5,787 bases of DNA, taken from the NCBI GenBank assembly GCA_020216625.1, contig JAIUYB010000175.1:1-5787 (forward strand), given 5' to 3'. This DNA is from Desulfarculus sp. (GTDB lineage: Bacteria > Desulfobacterota > Desulfarculia > Desulfarculales > Desulfarculaceae). The first letter of the stretch is position 1. Each line of letters opens with the position of its first letter. Below, one piece after another: positions 4,310 through 5,787 of the stretch. Made by a program: the position numbers and the translations under genes. Below the pieces are notes generated by a model, which was not told the origin of the DNA, searched no databases, and worked only from the letters and a program-made list of their open reading frames with translations.

Positions 4310-5787
4310 ATGAGCCCTGGCCCCGCCTCCCGGCGCCCCTTGCCGCCCCGGCGCCCCCTGGCCTCGGTGATCATCATCGCCAACCTGGCCGGCGCGGCCA
4401 TCTGCTCTTTCTATTTCCTGTTCATCGAGCCCCTGGGCCTGGTGGAGGAGAGCGGCCAGACCGGACTGTGGTTCAGCCTGGTGATGACCCTTGCCCTCCT
4501 GCTGCTCGGCACCGGTTTGTTGCGCGTCTGGCTCAAGCCGGTGAGCCTGTCGTTGCGTTTGGCCCGGGAGGGGCGGCCCCTGCCCGACTCCCTCCTGGAT
4601 CTGACCCGGCCCCGGATCATCAACGCGCCGCTGGTGGTGTCGATCAGCTCGGCCCTGATCTGGGTGGTGGCGGCGGTGGTCATGGCCGCCTACGCCATGT
4701 TCTTTGGCGAAAACGTGGGACCGGGAGACTCCATGCTCTTTCGGGGTTTCCGGGTCTTCCTGGGGGTGCTGGTGGCGGGGGCGGCCGCGGCCGGAATCAT
4801 TTTTTTCCAGGCCGAGCGGGTGCTGGCCCCCCTGCGCCCGATTTTTTTCCCGGATGGCCAGGTGGCGGCCAAGGGCGGCGTCCGGGTCTCGGTGCGCGCC
4901 CGCCTGTTCCTGGCCCTTCTGCTCACCAGCGCCCTGCCCCTGCTGGTGATGGGCCTGGCGGTCTACAACAAGGCCACGCTCCTGGCTTCCGAACACGAGG
5001 CCAGCCAGTTCAGCGGCCTGAGCTGGCTCTTGGTCTTCATGGTTGGGGTCAGCCTGCTTCTGTCCCGGACCCTGGGCTGGTTGTTGTCCGAAAACCTGGC
5101 TGGTCCGGTGCTGGAGATGGACCAGGCCATGGACCGGGTTCGCCAGGGCGACCTGGGCGTCTGCCTGCCGGTGCGGGGCAACGACGAGTTGGGCAACTTG
5201 GCCGCCACCTTCAACACCATGATCGAGGGCCTGGCCGAGCGCGACCGGGTCAAGGAAACCTTCGGCCGCTTCGTGACCCCGGCCATCGCCAAGGCCATTC
5301 TGAACGACCCGCCCCACCCCGGCGGCCAGATGACCGAAGTCAGCGTGCTGTTTTCCGACATTCGCAACTACACCACCATCTGCGAGAATATGCCCCCCGA
5401 CCAGGTCATCCAGTTGTTGAACCATTATTTCGGCTACATGGTCACGGCGGTGGAGGAGAACCGCGGTCTGGTCTACCAGTTCGTGGGCGATGGCATCATG
5501 GCCGTCTTCGGCGCGCCGGTGCCCCTGACCGACCACGCCACCTGGGCCACCAAGGCCGGCCTGGCCATGCTGGCGGCCCTGGAGCGCTTCAACCGCGAGC
5601 ATCGCGCCGGCCAGCCCTCCCTGCGGGTGGGGATCGGGGTGCACAGCGGCCCGGTGGTGGCCGGGATCATCGGCACCAACCAACGCATGGAGTATCGGGT
5701 GGTGGGCGACACCGTGAATCTGGCCTCGCGGGTGGAAGGGCTGAACAAGGAGCTTGGCACCGACTTTCTGATCACCGAGGCCACCCG
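4310..5787 (+). CDS. Membrane HAMP-class III adenylate/guanylate cyclase (3' end outside window)
   Basis: A membrane receptor-type cyclase expected to make a cyclic nucleotide from a nucleoside triphosphate in the cytoplasm; 492 codons are visible. Hydrophobic helices lie at about 17-39, 53-75, 106-132, 145-166, 198-218 and 236-258, then a HAMP linker at about 259-311, with the EMDQAMDRVRQGDL and NDELGNLAATFNTM segments typical of it. The class III catalytic domain begins near 342. Metal-binding Asp350 (FSDIR) and Asp394 (VGDG) and transition-state Asn470 and Arg474 (GDTVNLASR) are present. The base-selecting positions are Gln390 and Arg463 instead of Lys and Asp/Thr, so ATP preference is uncertain. 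ATG at 4310 is chosen because CGGAG lies 7 nt before it; GTG at 4271 is in frame but lacks a ribosome site. No clear periplasmic ligand domain is visible between the helices. Confidence 0.95.
   Translation, partial: MSPGPASRRPLPPRRPLASVIIIANLAGAAICSFYFLFIEPLGLVEESGQTGLWFSLVMTLALLLLGTGLLRVWLKPVSLSLRLAREGRPLPDSLLDLTRPRIINAPLVVSISSALIWVVAAVVMAAYAMFFGENVGPGDSMLFRGFRVFLGVLVAGAAAAGIIFFQAERVLAPLRPIFFPDGQVAAKGGVRVSVRARLFLALLLTSALPLLVMGLAVYNKATLLASEHEASQFSGLSWLLVFMVGVSLLLSRTLGWLLSENLAGPVLEMDQAMDRVRQGDLGVCLPVRGNDELGNLAATFNTMIEGLAERDRVKETFGRFVTPAIAKAILNDPPHPGGQMTEVSVLFSDIRNYTTICENMPPDQVIQLLNHYFGYMVTAVEENRGLVYQFVGDGIMAVFGAPVPLTDHATWATKAGLAMLAALERFNREHRAGQPSLRVGIGVHSGPVVAGIIGTNQRMEYRVVGDTVNLASRVEGLNKELGTDFLITEAT

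Noticed and set aside
4262..5683. Minus-strand frame of 473 codons opposite the cyclase
   Set aside because: A His/Gln/Gly-rich antisense shadow of the well-supported cyclase frame.
1..5787. CRISPR array, insertion sequence, tRNA or rRNA
   Set aside because: No regularly spaced repeats, transposase-like frame, terminal inverted repeats or cloverleaf-like sequence was seen on either strand.

Overview
The window is GC-rich and densely coded. It holds six genes, two of them cut by the window edges. All are chromosomal-type functions: envelope polysaccharide synthesis, membrane signalling and small conserved proteins. I see no mobile element, CRISPR array, tRNA or rRNA. The base composition, the GTG start and the mix of a hyaluronan-synthase-like glycosyltransferase, a class III cyclase and a DUF2461 protein suggest a high-GC Gram-negative bacterium, perhaps Desulfobacterota (old Deltaproteobacteria). 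That assignment is inference from style only.

Left part, minus strand: positions 1-1467 encode most of a family 2 membrane glycosyltransferase of the hyaluronan synthase/NodC type, running off the left edge. Upstream lies the only long non-coding stretch (1468-2021). It is partly AT-rich and contains several hairpins close to the gene, a palindrome carrying a perfect TATAAT, and two copies of a 22-bp dyad-symmetric element 136 bp apart. Positions 2022-2342 encode a small two-helix DUF202 membrane protein on the same strand, with its own likely promoter.

Middle: a DUF2461 protein (2445-3143, plus strand) diverges from the DUF202 gene and converges on a two-gene minus-strand unit. That unit is an 84-residue protein of unknown function (3893-4147) followed after 3 nt by an alpha/beta hydrolase with a GTG start (3161-3889).

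Right part, plus strand: a six-helix membrane protein with HAMP and class III nucleotidyl cyclase domains starts at 4310 and runs off the right edge. It has a plausible sigma70-type promoter, with an inverted repeat overlapping the -35 box. Its metal and transition-state residues are present, but both positions that normally select the purine base are atypical (Gln390, Arg463).

No complete novel system is evident. The most distinctive signals are the control region of the glycosyltransferase, the unusual cyclase base pocket and the operator-like repeat before the cyclase. A link between cyclase signalling and polysaccharide synthesis is possible, but nothing in the sequence shows it.
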